Assembly: GCA_955652245.1 (NCBI GenBank)
Contig: CATPAV010000060.1
Coordinates: 1-9,230, forward strand
Length of the DNA: 9,230 bases
Direction: 5' to 3'
DNA from: an uncultured Candidatus Udaeobacter sp.
Lineage (GTDB): Bacteria; Verrucomicrobiota; Verrucomicrobiia; Chthoniobacterales; UBA10450
Positions 1 through 6,509 of this stretch are shown one piece after another; the first letter of the stretch is position 1, and the number at the start of each line of letters is the position of its first letter. Below the pieces are notes generated by a model. It was not told the DNA's origin. It ran no database searches and worked only from the letters and a program-made list of their open reading frames with translations. A program made the translations under genes and the position numbers.

Positions 1-223
1 CGCGATGGTCAAAATGCGCGTCGGAGCAATCAGTCAACCAATTCGTACTCGCCTCGGTTTTCACATTGTTCAATTGACCGATTTCAAGCCTGCTCGACAG
101 ATGGATTTCGAAGAGGTACAGCCCGAAATCAGGCTTACGATTAAAAATGAAAAACGCCGAGCAGCATTACAGGCTTTGACTGCAGATCTCTTGCGTCGAG
201 CGAAAATTGTACACCCGCTCTAA
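1..223 (+). CDS. Peptidyl-prolyl cis-trans isomerase, parvulin type, C-terminal fragment (5' end outside window)
   Basis: The reading frame is open from the first base and ends at a TAA at 221-223, so only about the last 73 residues are present. The segment with R-T-R-L-G-F-H-I-V-Q-L matches the end of the rotamase (PpiC/SurA/PrsA) domain, where a Gly-aromatic-His-Ile motif forms part of the active-site sheet. A typical charged C-terminal helix follows (DFEEVQPEIR, then K/R-rich). Such proteins catalyse cis-trans isomerisation of prolyl bonds and in Gram-negative bacteria usually act in the periplasm as folding chaperones for exported proteins. The signal peptide and N-terminal chaperone region would lie upstream and cannot be checked, so SurA-like, PpiD-like and PrsA-like forms cannot be told apart. 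An internal ATG at 5 is not the true start because the domain is already under way there. Confidence 0.8.
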   Translation, partial: AMVKMRVGAISQPIRTRLGFHIVQLTDFKPARQMDFEEVQPEIRLTIKNEKRRAALQALTADLLRRAKIVHPL

Positions 224-392
224 ACGGTGGGCGGCGGACTGCCGTCTTCGCTGAAGCTACGGCGAGCTGGGGAAGGTGGCCGCTCCTTGAGCTTCCTTGG
301 AATTCGTAAACTTCTGCGTTGCCTCCGGGCGTTTTTGCCCGCAGTTTGACCTTCGCGAAAGTATCGATAACCCCCAGGACTTTTGACCTCGT
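224..392 (+). other. Non-coding gap with a small GC hairpin
   Basis: These 169 bases between the isomerase stop and the dehydrogenase start form the longest gap in the window. No convincing gene was seen on either strand. The gap holds a short inverted repeat, CGGGC (326-330) and GCCCG (337-341), around a T-rich loop. It also holds a TTGACC hexamer at 346-351 that resembles a -35 box, but no good -10 box sits 16-18 bases further on. The gap presumably contains the 3' end of the upstream transcript and the promoter of the dehydrogenase-ygfZ pair. That is inferred from spacing, not from a clear signal. Confidence 0.4.
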
Positions 393-1523
393 ATGTCCGG
401 CCCAACTCAAAAAATTATTGGAGTAATCGGCCTCGGAATTATCGGCCGCGCAGTGAGCGCGAATCTGCGCCAAAAAGGATTTCAGGTTTTCGTGTGGAAC
501 CGCACGCCGCGTCCTGTTCCAAATTTTGTCGGTTCGCCGGCGGAACTGGCCGAGCTTTGTGATTTCCTGCAGATTTTTGTTTCTGATGACGCGGCTTTGC
601 TAGAGACCGTGGAGCGCTTGAGCGAAAAGCTTGGATCGCGGCACATCGTAATTGCGCATTCCACTGTCGCTCCCGATTCAATGCGTGCTGCAGCGGAGAT
701 TGTCGAACGTCGCAGCGCGCGCTTTGTCGAAGCGCCATTCACCGGCAGTAAGATCGCGGCGGGAAAAGGTGAATTAGTTTATTACGTCGGTGGAAGTGAT
801 GCGGCGCTACGGGACGCGCGTCCGGTCCTCGAGGCGAGTGGCAAACAGATTATTAAGATCGGCGAGATCGGCCAGGCGACTGCGATCAAAATCGCAACCA
901 ACATGGTCACGGCAGCGAGTGTCCAAGCAGCGGCGGAAGCCCTGGCACTGGTCCGAGCTTTGGGTTTGCCATTCGATAGGCTCGTCGAAGCCATGCAAGG
1001 CAACGCTAGCTATTCCACAACTCTGGCAATGAAAGTGCCCAAAATGATCGAGCACAATTTTGAACCGCACTTTTCCGTCAAGCACATGCTCAAAGACATG
1101 GAGATCGCCAGTCAACTTGGCTTGTCCCACTATCTTGACCTGGGAGTGACCGCCGCTGCGCGCGATCAGCTGCTTGAGCAAATGCAATGGGGACACGGCG
1201 ACGACGACTACTCGGCAGTTGCGCGAAAATATCTTCCCGACACTCGTTCGACCGCTCAGGAAGAGACCCAAACAGCCGTGCCGGACGCGCAAGGCGAGGG
1301 GGGCTCAGTCGCCCCGGCTTTGGAGCCCACGACTTCTTTAGCTGGTTTGGAAGAGCCAAGACCCAAGCAGGAGAATGGGGATAGTGCAACTGGAGATGTT
1401 GCGGGGTCGATTTCGCCGAGCAGAGAGCTAAAAGAAAAAGCACAACTGCGTCGCGGCTTTCTCAGCCAGCTATTGCGCCGCGGCTGGCAACTACTAAAGC
1501 AGCCTGTATCCAAAGAAGGATGA
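393..1523 (+). CDS. NAD(P)-dependent beta-hydroxyacid dehydrogenase (glyoxylate/succinic semialdehyde reductase-like) with C-terminal extension
   Basis: The 376-residue product belongs to the 3-hydroxyisobutyrate dehydrogenase / 6-phosphogluconate dehydrogenase-like family, which reduces small aldehyde or keto acids or oxidises beta-hydroxyacids with NAD(P) in the cytoplasm. The Rossmann motif G-x-G-x-x-G is at residues 13-18. The substrate-binding S-T-V-A-P is at 90-94 and the E-A-P-F-T-G-S-K block at 113-120. The catalytic lysine is probably K166, followed by N170, and the C-terminal helical domain carries K-D-M at 234-236. G-S-K in place of the G-G of true 3-hydroxyisobutyrate dehydrogenases resembles the glyoxylate/succinic semialdehyde reductase branch; the substrate is inferred. 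The family core ends near residue 282. Residues 283-376 are an extra tail rich in Ala, Glu, Pro, Ser and Thr, ending in a basic-hydrophobic segment (353-369). The stop codon overlaps the ygfZ start by four bases. No Shine-Dalgarno sequence sits at normal spacing. Confidence 0.85.
   Translation: MSGPTQKIIGVIGLGIIGRAVSANLRQKGFQVFVWNRTPRPVPNFVGSPAELAELCDFLQIFVSDDAALLETVERLSEKLGSRHIVIAHSTVAPDSMRAAAEIVERRSARFVEAPFTGSKIAAGKGELVYYVGGSDAALRDARPVLEASGKQIIKIGEIGQATAIKIATNMVTAASVQAAAEALALVRALGLPFDRLVEAMQGNASYSTTLAMKVPKMIEHNFEPHFSVKHMLKDMEIASQLGLSHYLDLGVTAAARDQLLEQMQWGHGDDDYSAVARKYLPDTRSTAQEETQTAVPDAQGEGGSVAPALEPTTSLAGLEEPRPKQENGDSATGDVAGSISPSRELKEKAQLRRGFLSQLLRRGWQLLKQPVSKEG
1520..1523 (+). other. ATGA start/stop overlap (translational coupling)
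   Basis: The ATG of ygfZ shares bases with the TGA of the dehydrogenase, an arrangement usually associated with re-initiation by the same ribosome. A purine-rich AAGAAGG at 1513-1519 abuts the ATG directly. That is too close to act as a standard Shine-Dalgarno, but it could help a terminating ribosome to re-initiate. Confidence 0.7.
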
Positions 1524-2440
1524 CGGCCTCGCTTCCGACCTGCGACGGTGCGTTCTTTGATTTCTCCGAACGCACAAAGCTTCGGATTACGGGGAGCGAC
1601 CGTCTCCGTTTCCTGAATGGACAGATTACGAATGATGTGCGCAAGGCTACTGAATCAACTGCGATTGAGGCGTGCGTGCTCAACGCGAAGGGCAAATTTA
1701 ACGCCCATCTTTTTCTTTCCGCCGCGCCCGACTGCTTTTGGATCGATGCCGATCCCGAACTTCGAGAAGCACTTCGCACTAGGCTCGAACGCTATGTCAT
1801 CGCCGCCGACGTTCAGATTGAGGACGTCACTGATCGATTGTCGATCTTTCACGTCTTATCGCGCGCTGCGCCGGACGTAAACGGCAGCCGGCGCATCGTG
1901 TCCACGCGCCGCTTTGCTGAGACGGGCTGGGACGTATGCACCGATTCAGCGTTCCATGATGCTATTTCGCGACGGTTATCGTCAATGCTTCACTTTTTCG
2001 ATGCCGCGTCGGCCGAGATTTTTCGCATTGAATACGGCATTCCTCGCTGGGGACGTGAGCTGACGGAAGAGATCATTCCAATCGAGGCAAACCTGGAAGA
2101 GCGCACCGTCGATTACGAGAAGGGCTGTTACATTGGCCAGGAAGTGATCTCACGAATCAAGATGTCCGGCCAAACGAACAAGCGATTGTGCGGCTTGATT
2201 TCGTTGCACGATGCGGCGCTTCTGCCAGGAATGAAACTCGCCTGCGCATCTGACAAGGGTAAAGAGGCCGGCTGGGTCACAAGCGCAGCGCGCAGTGAGA
2301 GATTTGGGAAAGAAATCGCGCTGGGGTATGTCAAACGCGGCTTCAATACACCCGGCGCTAATCTGGATGCCTTGGCCTCGAAGGATTCTGGTGCAGTGGT
2401 GTCAACTCCGGTGGAACTGGTTCCGCTTCCGTTTCGCTAG
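1520..2440 (+). CDS. ygfZ: YgfZ/GcvT-like folate-binding protein
   Basis: The 306-residue product belongs to the YgfZ family (COG0354), related to the aminomethyltransferase GcvT. In Escherichia coli YgfZ binds tetrahydrofolate, supports the activity of certain Fe-S enzymes such as MiaB, and acts in the cytoplasm. The family signature K-G-C-[YF]-x-G-Q-E is intact at residues 201-208, with the key cysteine at C203. The N-terminal part has the expected L-R-I-T-G-x-D-R-x-x-F-L-N-G-Q pattern at 21-35, and E-Y-G-I-P-R-W-G at 171-178 leads into the signature block, as in GcvT relatives. Length is normal for the family, about 300 residues. The start is fixed by the 4-base overlap with the dehydrogenase, with which it probably forms an operon. 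A mitochondrial-type IBA57 function is the eukaryotic equivalent. Confidence 0.92.
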   Translation: MTASLPTCDGAFFDFSERTKLRITGSDRLRFLNGQITNDVRKATESTAIEACVLNAKGKFNAHLFLSAAPDCFWIDADPELREALRTRLERYVIAADVQIEDVTDRLSIFHVLSRAAPDVNGSRRIVSTRRFAETGWDVCTDSAFHDAISRRLSSMLHFFDAASAEIFRIEYGIPRWGRELTEEIIPIEANLEERTVDYEKGCYIGQEVISRIKMSGQTNKRLCGLISLHDAALLPGMKLACASDKGKEAGWVTSAARSERFGKEIALGYVKRGFNTPGANLDALASKDSGAVVSTPVELVPLPFR

Positions 2441-2457
2441 TTGCGTAATTTTTAATC

Positions 2458-2487
2458 TTGCATTTCAAAGATTCCAACGTGTAAAGT
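2458..2487 (+). promoter_or_regulatory. Weak candidate promoter upstream of the regulator gene
   Basis: TTGCAT (2458-2463) and TAAAGT (2482-2487) are separated by 18 bases in the 72-base gap between ygfZ and the regulator gene. They match the -35 and -10 consensus at about 3 and 4 of 6 positions, which is weak. The location is suitable and an independent promoter for a regulator is plausible, but chance cannot be excluded. No clear terminator for the dehydrogenase-ygfZ unit was seen in the same gap. Confidence 0.15.
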
Positions 2488-2512
2488 CCCCCACTTCAAT
2501 TTTTTATCAGCC

Positions 2513-3151
2513 ATGAATCAACGTTTAATCGCAGAAATTGGCCGCACCCAGCGCCTGGAAATCCTTAACTCACTCAAGAGGACCAGAGGCATGTCCGTTA
2601 ACGAGCTGGTTGGAAAAATGAAGATGAGCTACATGGGCATCAAGCAGCACTGCCTCACTCTGCACCGCGATGGCTATTTGGACACGTGGCGCCGCCCCCA
2701 GAAAATGGGCCGGCCCGAAATGGTTTACCGGCTCACCCGCCGCACCCACGATCTGTTTCCGACCGATAGCAATCAATTCACGCTTGAGCTGCTGAAATCG
2801 ATTCAGGAAATTTACGGCCCAAACGCGCCGGAGAAGCTTCTTTATAATGTGTTCGAAAAAAAGACTGCGGCCCTCAAGGCAAAGGTGAAAGGAGAAACTG
2901 TGGCCGAACGCGCTAAATGGCTCGCCCGCGTGCGCGACGGCGAGGGCTACATGTCCCAGTTCACCACCTCAGAAGAAGGTGGTCCGCAGATTCTCGAATG
3001 TCACTCGCCGATCATGAATTTGATCGAGCAGTATCCTATCATCGCCCGACTCGAGCAGGATATGTTCGAAGCTCTTCTCGGCACCCGCGTCCGCAGGGAA
3101 ATGCTTCGCAACTCCGGGCTGTACGAGTGCGCGTTTTACTTCGCAGCGTAA
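2513..3151 (+). CDS. Winged helix-turn-helix transcriptional regulator, SufR-like (COG2345 group)
   Basis: The 212-residue product opens with a winged helix-turn-helix at about residues 10-76. R-x-x-R-L-E-I-L-N-x-L-K precedes helix 2, the recognition helix is around residues 38-50, and the wing G-R-P-E-M-V-Y-R-L-T (66-75) is the most characteristic feature of this group. The C-terminal part ends in L-L-G-T-R-V-R-R-x-x-x-x-x-x-G-x-x-x-C, also typical. In cyanobacterial SufR the C-terminal domain holds an Fe-S cluster through conserved cysteines and represses suf genes. Here only C163 and C206 lie in that domain: where relatives usually have Cys-Pro and a further Cys about 13 residues on, I read S165-P166 and A178. 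Cluster binding is therefore doubtful. Neighbours are ygfZ upstream and glgE downstream after 75 bases; the target genes are unknown. No Shine-Dalgarno is visible. Confidence 0.75.
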   Translation: MNQRLIAEIGRTQRLEILNSLKRTRGMSVNELVGKMKMSYMGIKQHCLTLHRDGYLDTWRRPQKMGRPEMVYRLTRRTHDLFPTDSNQFTLELLKSIQEIYGPNAPEKLLYNVFEKKTAALKAKVKGETVAERAKWLARVRDGEGYMSQFTTSEEGGPQILECHSPIMNLIEQYPIIARLEQDMFEALLGTRVRREMLRNSGLYECAFYFAA

Positions 3152-3226
3152 CACCAGAGCGTATCTTGGGCTGGCCATCGAGATTTCTCCTTTCCCAGGC
3201 AGAGAATTTCGGTTGATTCAAGGCCC

Positions 3227-5197
3227 ATGTCTCGGGCTTTTCCTTCGGCGGTCATAGAGAACCTACAGCCGCTGGTTGACGGCGGTCGCTACCCGACAAA
3301 ACGCATCGTCGGCGAAGATCTCGTCGTCGAAGCGGACATTTTTAAAGACGGGCATGATGTGGTTGCGGCTGCCCTGAAGTGGCGCGCTCTCGGGGAAAGA
3401 CGATGGCGGGAAACGTCCATGGCGTACATCGACAATGACCGTTGGCGTGGCCTTTGCACACTCTACGATATCGCCATTTACGAATACACAGTCGAGGCAT
3501 GGACCGATACGTTTCGCGGGTGGCAACGGGAGTTCACTGTGAAATTTGGCGCTGGCATCTCTGAGCTGCAAAGCGAAGCACTGGAAGGCGCCGCTTTGCT
3601 CGAGGCCGCCTCCCGGCGAGCGCGTGATCGCACAGATTCTGCGCGGCTGCTCGAGCTCTCCCGGCGGATGTGCAAAGCCGGTACCGCCGAGATCAACAAG
3701 ATCGCACAATCCAGAGAGCTTGAGGCGTTGATGGCGACTTACGCGGACCGCGACAACGCGACGCATTACGCACCAGCTCCGCGCGTTATTGTCGATCGTC
3801 CAGCGGCGCAAATCGGCGCATGGTACGAATTTTTTCCGCGTTCAGCAGAAGGCCGCGGCGATCGTGGATCAACATTTCGCGATTGTTTGCCACGGGTCGA
3901 CGACGCCAAGGCAATGGGGTTCGACGTCATTTATTTTCCGCCCATCTATCCGATCGGTCATACGAATCGCAAAGGTCGTAATAATTCAATCAACTGTGAA
4001 CCTGGCGATCCGGGTGTGCCCTGGGCAATCGGTAGCGAAGCCGGCGGACACAAGGCCGTCGAGCCCTCACTCGGCACACTCGCCGATTTTGACTGGCTGC
4101 AGAAACAGGTACGAAAACGCGGAATGGAAATTGCTCTCGATTTCGCGATCAATTGCTCACCTGATCATCCTTACGTCAAAGAGCATCCCGATTGGTTCTA
4201 CAAGCGTCCGGACGGCACCATTAAATACGCCGAGAACCCGCCGAAAAAATACGAAGACATTTATCCGCTCAATTTCCGCTGCGACGACTGGCGCGCCCTC
4301 TGGGCAGAGATGAAAAGCATTATCCTTTTTTGGGCCCGACGCGGGGTGCGCATTTTTCGCGTCGATAATCCGCACACCAAACCAGTTGCCTTCTGGGAAT
4401 ATTTGGTAAGCGGCGTCCGTGCCAAATATCCGGACGTAGTCTTCCTCTCCGAAGCGTTCACCAGACCAAAAATGATGAAGGCGCTGGCCAAAGCAGGCTT
4501 CAACCAGAGCTACACCTATTTTACGTGGCGAAATTCGAAACGTGAGCTCATCGAATACTTCACGGAGTTGACGCAGACTGAGATGAGCGAATATTTTCGC
4601 GCTAATCTTTGGCCAAACACGCCGGATATTTTACCATTTGTGCTTCAGGATGGCGGCAGGCCCGCGTTTATGATTCGCGTGCTCCTCGCCGCTACGCTCT
4701 CAACTCTATACGGCATTTACAGCGGGTACGAGCTGTGTGAGAGCGAGGCTCTACCGGGCCGTGAGGAATATCTCGATTCCGAAAAATACCAATGGAAAGA
4801 GCGCGATTGGAACGCGCCTGGCAACATTAAGGATTGGATTGCGCAGTTAAACAAAATCCGGAAAGAAAACCGGGCGCTCCAGTCTTACGATAACCTGCGG
4901 TTTTGCCACGCCGATAATGACGCGATCCTCTTTTATGGCAAAATGACTGCCGCTCGCGACAACATCATTCTCATCGTTGTGAATCTCGATCCGCATCGCA
5001 AACAGAATTCTTACATCAATGTGCCGATCGATCAGTTCGGACACATGGAGAGCGACGTATATCAAGTGCACGATTTGCTCAGCGACGCGCGCTACACGTG
5101 GCGCGGTCGTCAAAATTACGTCGAGCTCGATCCGCTAATTCAACCGGCCCACGTTTTCCGTGTCCGGCGCTGGGCTGGCGGCGATCAATTTGTTTAG
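3227..5197 (+). CDS. glgE: Alpha-1,4-glucan:maltose-1-phosphate maltosyltransferase GlgE
   Basis: The 656-residue product is a GH13_3 enzyme that transfers maltose from alpha-maltose-1-phosphate to the non-reducing end of alpha-1,4-glucan, releasing phosphate, in the cytoplasm. An N-terminal beta-sandwich domain (about 1-110) and a helical segment (about 111-185) precede the catalytic barrel. The GlgE hallmark R-V-D-N-P-H-T-K-P is at 378-386, with D380 the nucleophile. E409 in F-L-S-E-A-F-T-R-P is the general acid/base, and D467 in N-T-P-D-I-L is the third carboxylate. The spacings of 29 and 58 residues fit the family. I-Y-F-P-P-I-Y-P-I-G (235-244) is a further conserved barrel segment. Length is close to the usual 650-700. 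A C-terminal beta domain starts near 560. No trehalose synthase, maltokinase, GlgB or GlgC/GlgM partner gene is in view, so the source of maltose-1-phosphate is unknown. The ATG follows the regulator by 75 bases. Confidence 0.95.
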   Translation: MSRAFPSAVIENLQPLVDGGRYPTKRIVGEDLVVEADIFKDGHDVVAAALKWRALGERRWRETSMAYIDNDRWRGLCTLYDIAIYEYTVEAWTDTFRGWQREFTVKFGAGISELQSEALEGAALLEAASRRARDRTDSARLLELSRRMCKAGTAEINKIAQSRELEALMATYADRDNATHYAPAPRVIVDRPAAQIGAWYEFFPRSAEGRGDRGSTFRDCLPRVDDAKAMGFDVIYFPPIYPIGHTNRKGRNNSINCEPGDPGVPWAIGSEAGGHKAVEPSLGTLADFDWLQKQVRKRGMEIALDFAINCSPDHPYVKEHPDWFYKRPDGTIKYAENPPKKYEDIYPLNFRCDDWRALWAEMKSIILFWARRGVRIFRVDNPHTKPVAFWEYLVSGVRAKYPDVVFLSEAFTRPKMMKALAKAGFNQSYTYFTWRNSKRELIEYFTELTQTEMSEYFRANLWPNTPDILPFVLQDGGRPAFMIRVLLAATLSTLYGIYSGYELCESEALPGREEYLDSEKYQWKERDWNAPGNIKDWIAQLNKIRKENRALQSYDNLRFCHADNDAILFYGKMTAARDNIILIVVNLDPHRKQNSYINVPIDQFGHMESDVYQVHDLLSDARYTWRGRQNYVELDPLIQPAHVFRVRRWAGGDQFV

Positions 5198-5283
5198 CAA
5201 CCCGGCGAGCTGGTTTGTGTTTAGTTTGTGAGTTGCATATTTGCATCCAGGACCGCTCCATTTATGGTAACAAAATTCTTGGC
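5198..5283 (+). promoter_or_regulatory. glgE-exbB gap with repeated TTGCAT, possible promoter
   Basis: This 86-base AT-richer gap must contain any promoter of the exbB-exbD-TPR cluster. It holds two TTGCAT copies (5233-5238 and 5241-5246), eight bases apart start to start, and a small palindrome CCAT-TT-ATGG (5258-5267). TTGCAT at 5241 and TATGGT at 5263-5268, with a 16-base spacer, could be read as a weak promoter. AACC (5199-5202) and GGTT (5212-5215) could pair just after the glgE stop, but four base pairs are too few for a confident terminator. Confidence 0.2.
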
Positions 5284-6051
5284 ATGAAGATTTCATTCCC
5301 GGTGCTTGCCACGCTGGCAGGCGCAACTCCCTTGCTCGCGCAGAGTGCCACGCCAACCCTCATCCCCGACATACATTCGAAAACGATCATGGACACGCTC
5401 GTCGCGGCCGGGCCTGTCATGATCCTGCTCTTTTTGCTCTCGATTTTCTTTGTCATGCTCGTGGTCGTTTATGTAATGACAATTCGACGCGGGGCCGTGG
5501 TCTCAAGTGGTTACATGGCCACCGCGGATGCGCTTTTGCGCAAGCGCGATTATCTTGGGTTGCTTGCCGTCTCCAATCGGCACGGCGAGGCGATCGCCCG
5601 GGTCGTGCAAAAGGTGCTCGATTTCACAACAAAAAATCCGAACGCAGATTTGCAGCAGCTTCGCGAGATCGCCGAGACGGAAGGAACGCGGGTGGCGTCC
5701 AGTCTCAACAATCGCGTTATCTATCTTGCCGATATTGGAATGATCGCGCCGCTGCTTGGTTTGCTCGGCACTGTTCTCGGAATTATCCATTCATTCGCAG
5801 CACTTGGCTCCGAGCTTGGGACAGCTCGTTACGTAGCTCTCTCGCAAGGCATCAGTGAAGCGCTGGTTAATACATGCGCCGGCCTCGCCATCGGCATTCC
5901 GGCGATGGTGTTCTACGCTTTTTTTCGCGGCAGAGCTCAGAAATTGATTTCAGATTTGGAAGCTGCCACGACGCACGTTTTAGCTCTGCTTGCTTTGCAA
6001 TACGGCAAGCGGACCGAGCGAACGCCTGTGCTGATCGAGGATGAACTTTAG
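5284..6051 (+). CDS. exbB: MotA/TolQ/ExbB family proton channel
   Basis: With the ATG at 5284 the product has 255 residues. The frame is open further upstream, but earlier starts would lie inside glgE, and the 5284 start begins a clean signal-peptide-like sequence (1-20, ending L-L-A-Q). The protein is the inner-membrane channel subunit that uses the proton motive force together with an ExbD/TolR partner. Three membrane segments are visible: about 37-66, 146-171 and 189-214, with a long cytoplasmic loop between the first two. The family motif G-L-L-G-T-V-L-G-I-I-H-S-F is at 159-171. T163, E192 and T197 correspond in spacing to the channel residues T148, E176 and T181 of E. coli ExbB. The exbD gene follows after 50 bases. 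TolQ and ExbB cannot be separated by sequence alone here. An N-terminal signal-like extension is common in ExbB proteins outside Proteobacteria. Confidence 0.9.
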   Translation: MKISFPVLATLAGATPLLAQSATPTLIPDIHSKTIMDTLVAAGPVMILLFLLSIFFVMLVVVYVMTIRRGAVVSSGYMATADALLRKRDYLGLLAVSNRHGEAIARVVQKVLDFTTKNPNADLQQLREIAETEGTRVASSLNNRVIYLADIGMIAPLLGLLGTVLGIIHSFAALGSELGTARYVALSQGISEALVNTCAGLAIGIPAMVFYAFFRGRAQKLISDLEAATTHVLALLALQYGKRTERTPVLIEDEL

Positions 6052-6101
6052 CTGCCCTTCGCGCCAACAATCCGCAAGATCGACATCGTCTTTCACATCG
6101 C

Positions 6102-6509
6102 ATGAATCTGCGTAGTCACGCGCCTCTGCATCATCCCGGTATTCAACTGGCGCCGCTTGTCGATGTCCTGTTGCTGTTATTAATTTTTTTCTTGCTGACG
6201 TGGAACGCGGCTCGAAACGAGAACGAACTCGACGTTAAAGTGCCGAAAGCTTCGTCCGCGAAAGAGAAAACTTCACCGATTGGGGACGTAGTTGTAAATG
6301 TGAAAGCCGACGGAAATGTTGTCGTGAACCGGCGCACGTTAAGCGCTGCTGAATTGAGCGAACTGCTCAAAAGCCTGGTTCAGCTTAACACCGAACAGGC
6401 TGTCGTGATCCGCGGTGATGAAGCTGGCGCTTATAAAAATGTCATTGGTGTTTTGAATATTTGCAGCGAAGCCGGGATCACGAACGTAGCTTTCGCGACA
6501 GCGAAATGA
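6102..6509 (+). CDS. exbD: ExbD/TolR family biopolymer transport protein
   Basis: The 135-residue product has the standard layout: a short cytoplasmic N-terminus, one membrane helix (about 16-34) and a periplasmic domain (about 45-135). D21 in A-P-L-V-D-V lies at the start of the helix and corresponds to the essential proton-carrying aspartate (D25 of E. coli ExbD). The periplasmic part shows the usual V-V-V-N-V-x-x-D-G-N-V-V-V-N strand pair and a closing I-R-G-D-E-A ... V-I-G-V-L-N-I-C-S-E-A-G-I-T-N-V segment. Length is typical. It works with the preceding ExbB as rotor/stator in a proton-driven motor. The upstream frame carries no other plausible start. The stop overlaps the start of the TPR gene by ATGA, so the two are probably translated together. 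Confidence 0.92.
   Translation: MNLRSHAPLHHPGIQLAPLVDVLLLLLIFFLLTWNAARNENELDVKVPKASSAKEKTSPIGDVVVNVKADGNVVVNRRTLSAAELSELLKSLVQLNTEQAVVIRGDEAGAYKNVIGVLNICSEAGITNVAFATAK
6506..6509 (+). other. ATGA start/stop overlap joining exbD to the TPR gene
   Basis: The TPR gene's ATG (6506-6508) overlaps the exbD TGA (6507-6509). This decides the start of the TPR gene, because it is followed at once by a good signal peptide. An ATG 45 bases earlier lies inside exbD and would add charged residues before the signal. The overlap suggests coupled translation of the two products. Confidence 0.75.

Noticed and set aside
326..341. CGGGC/GCCCG hairpin as an intrinsic terminator
   Set aside because: Only five base pairs, and the T-rich stretch is in the loop rather than after the stem, so it lacks the terminator layout.
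807..1292. 161-codon open frame on the - strand inside the dehydrogenase gene
   Set aside because: Antisense to conserved catalytic-domain codons; the translation has no recognisable domain or clear start signal.
2917..3216. 99-codon + strand frame overlapping the end of the regulator gene
   Set aside because: Arg/His-rich out-of-frame translation of the regulator; no domain and no independent start signal.
3263..3811. 182-codon open frame on the - strand inside glgE
   Set aside because: It lies wholly antisense to a well-supported glgE coding region, its Cys/Arg/Pro-rich translation matches no family I recognise, and codon bias of the real gene explains it.
3789..4313. 174-codon + strand frame overlapping glgE
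   Set aside because: It runs in another frame through the conserved catalytic barrel of GlgE, and its translation is basic, serine-rich and unlike any family.
5098..5283. Upstream extension of the exbB frame into glgE
   Set aside because: The added residues are basic and unlike ExbB, they overlap the conserved end of glgE, and the ATG at 5284 starts a proper signal-like sequence.
6461..6505. Earlier ATG for the TPR gene
   Set aside because: It would sit deep inside exbD and place charged residues before the signal peptide; the ATGA overlap at 6506 is far more natural.
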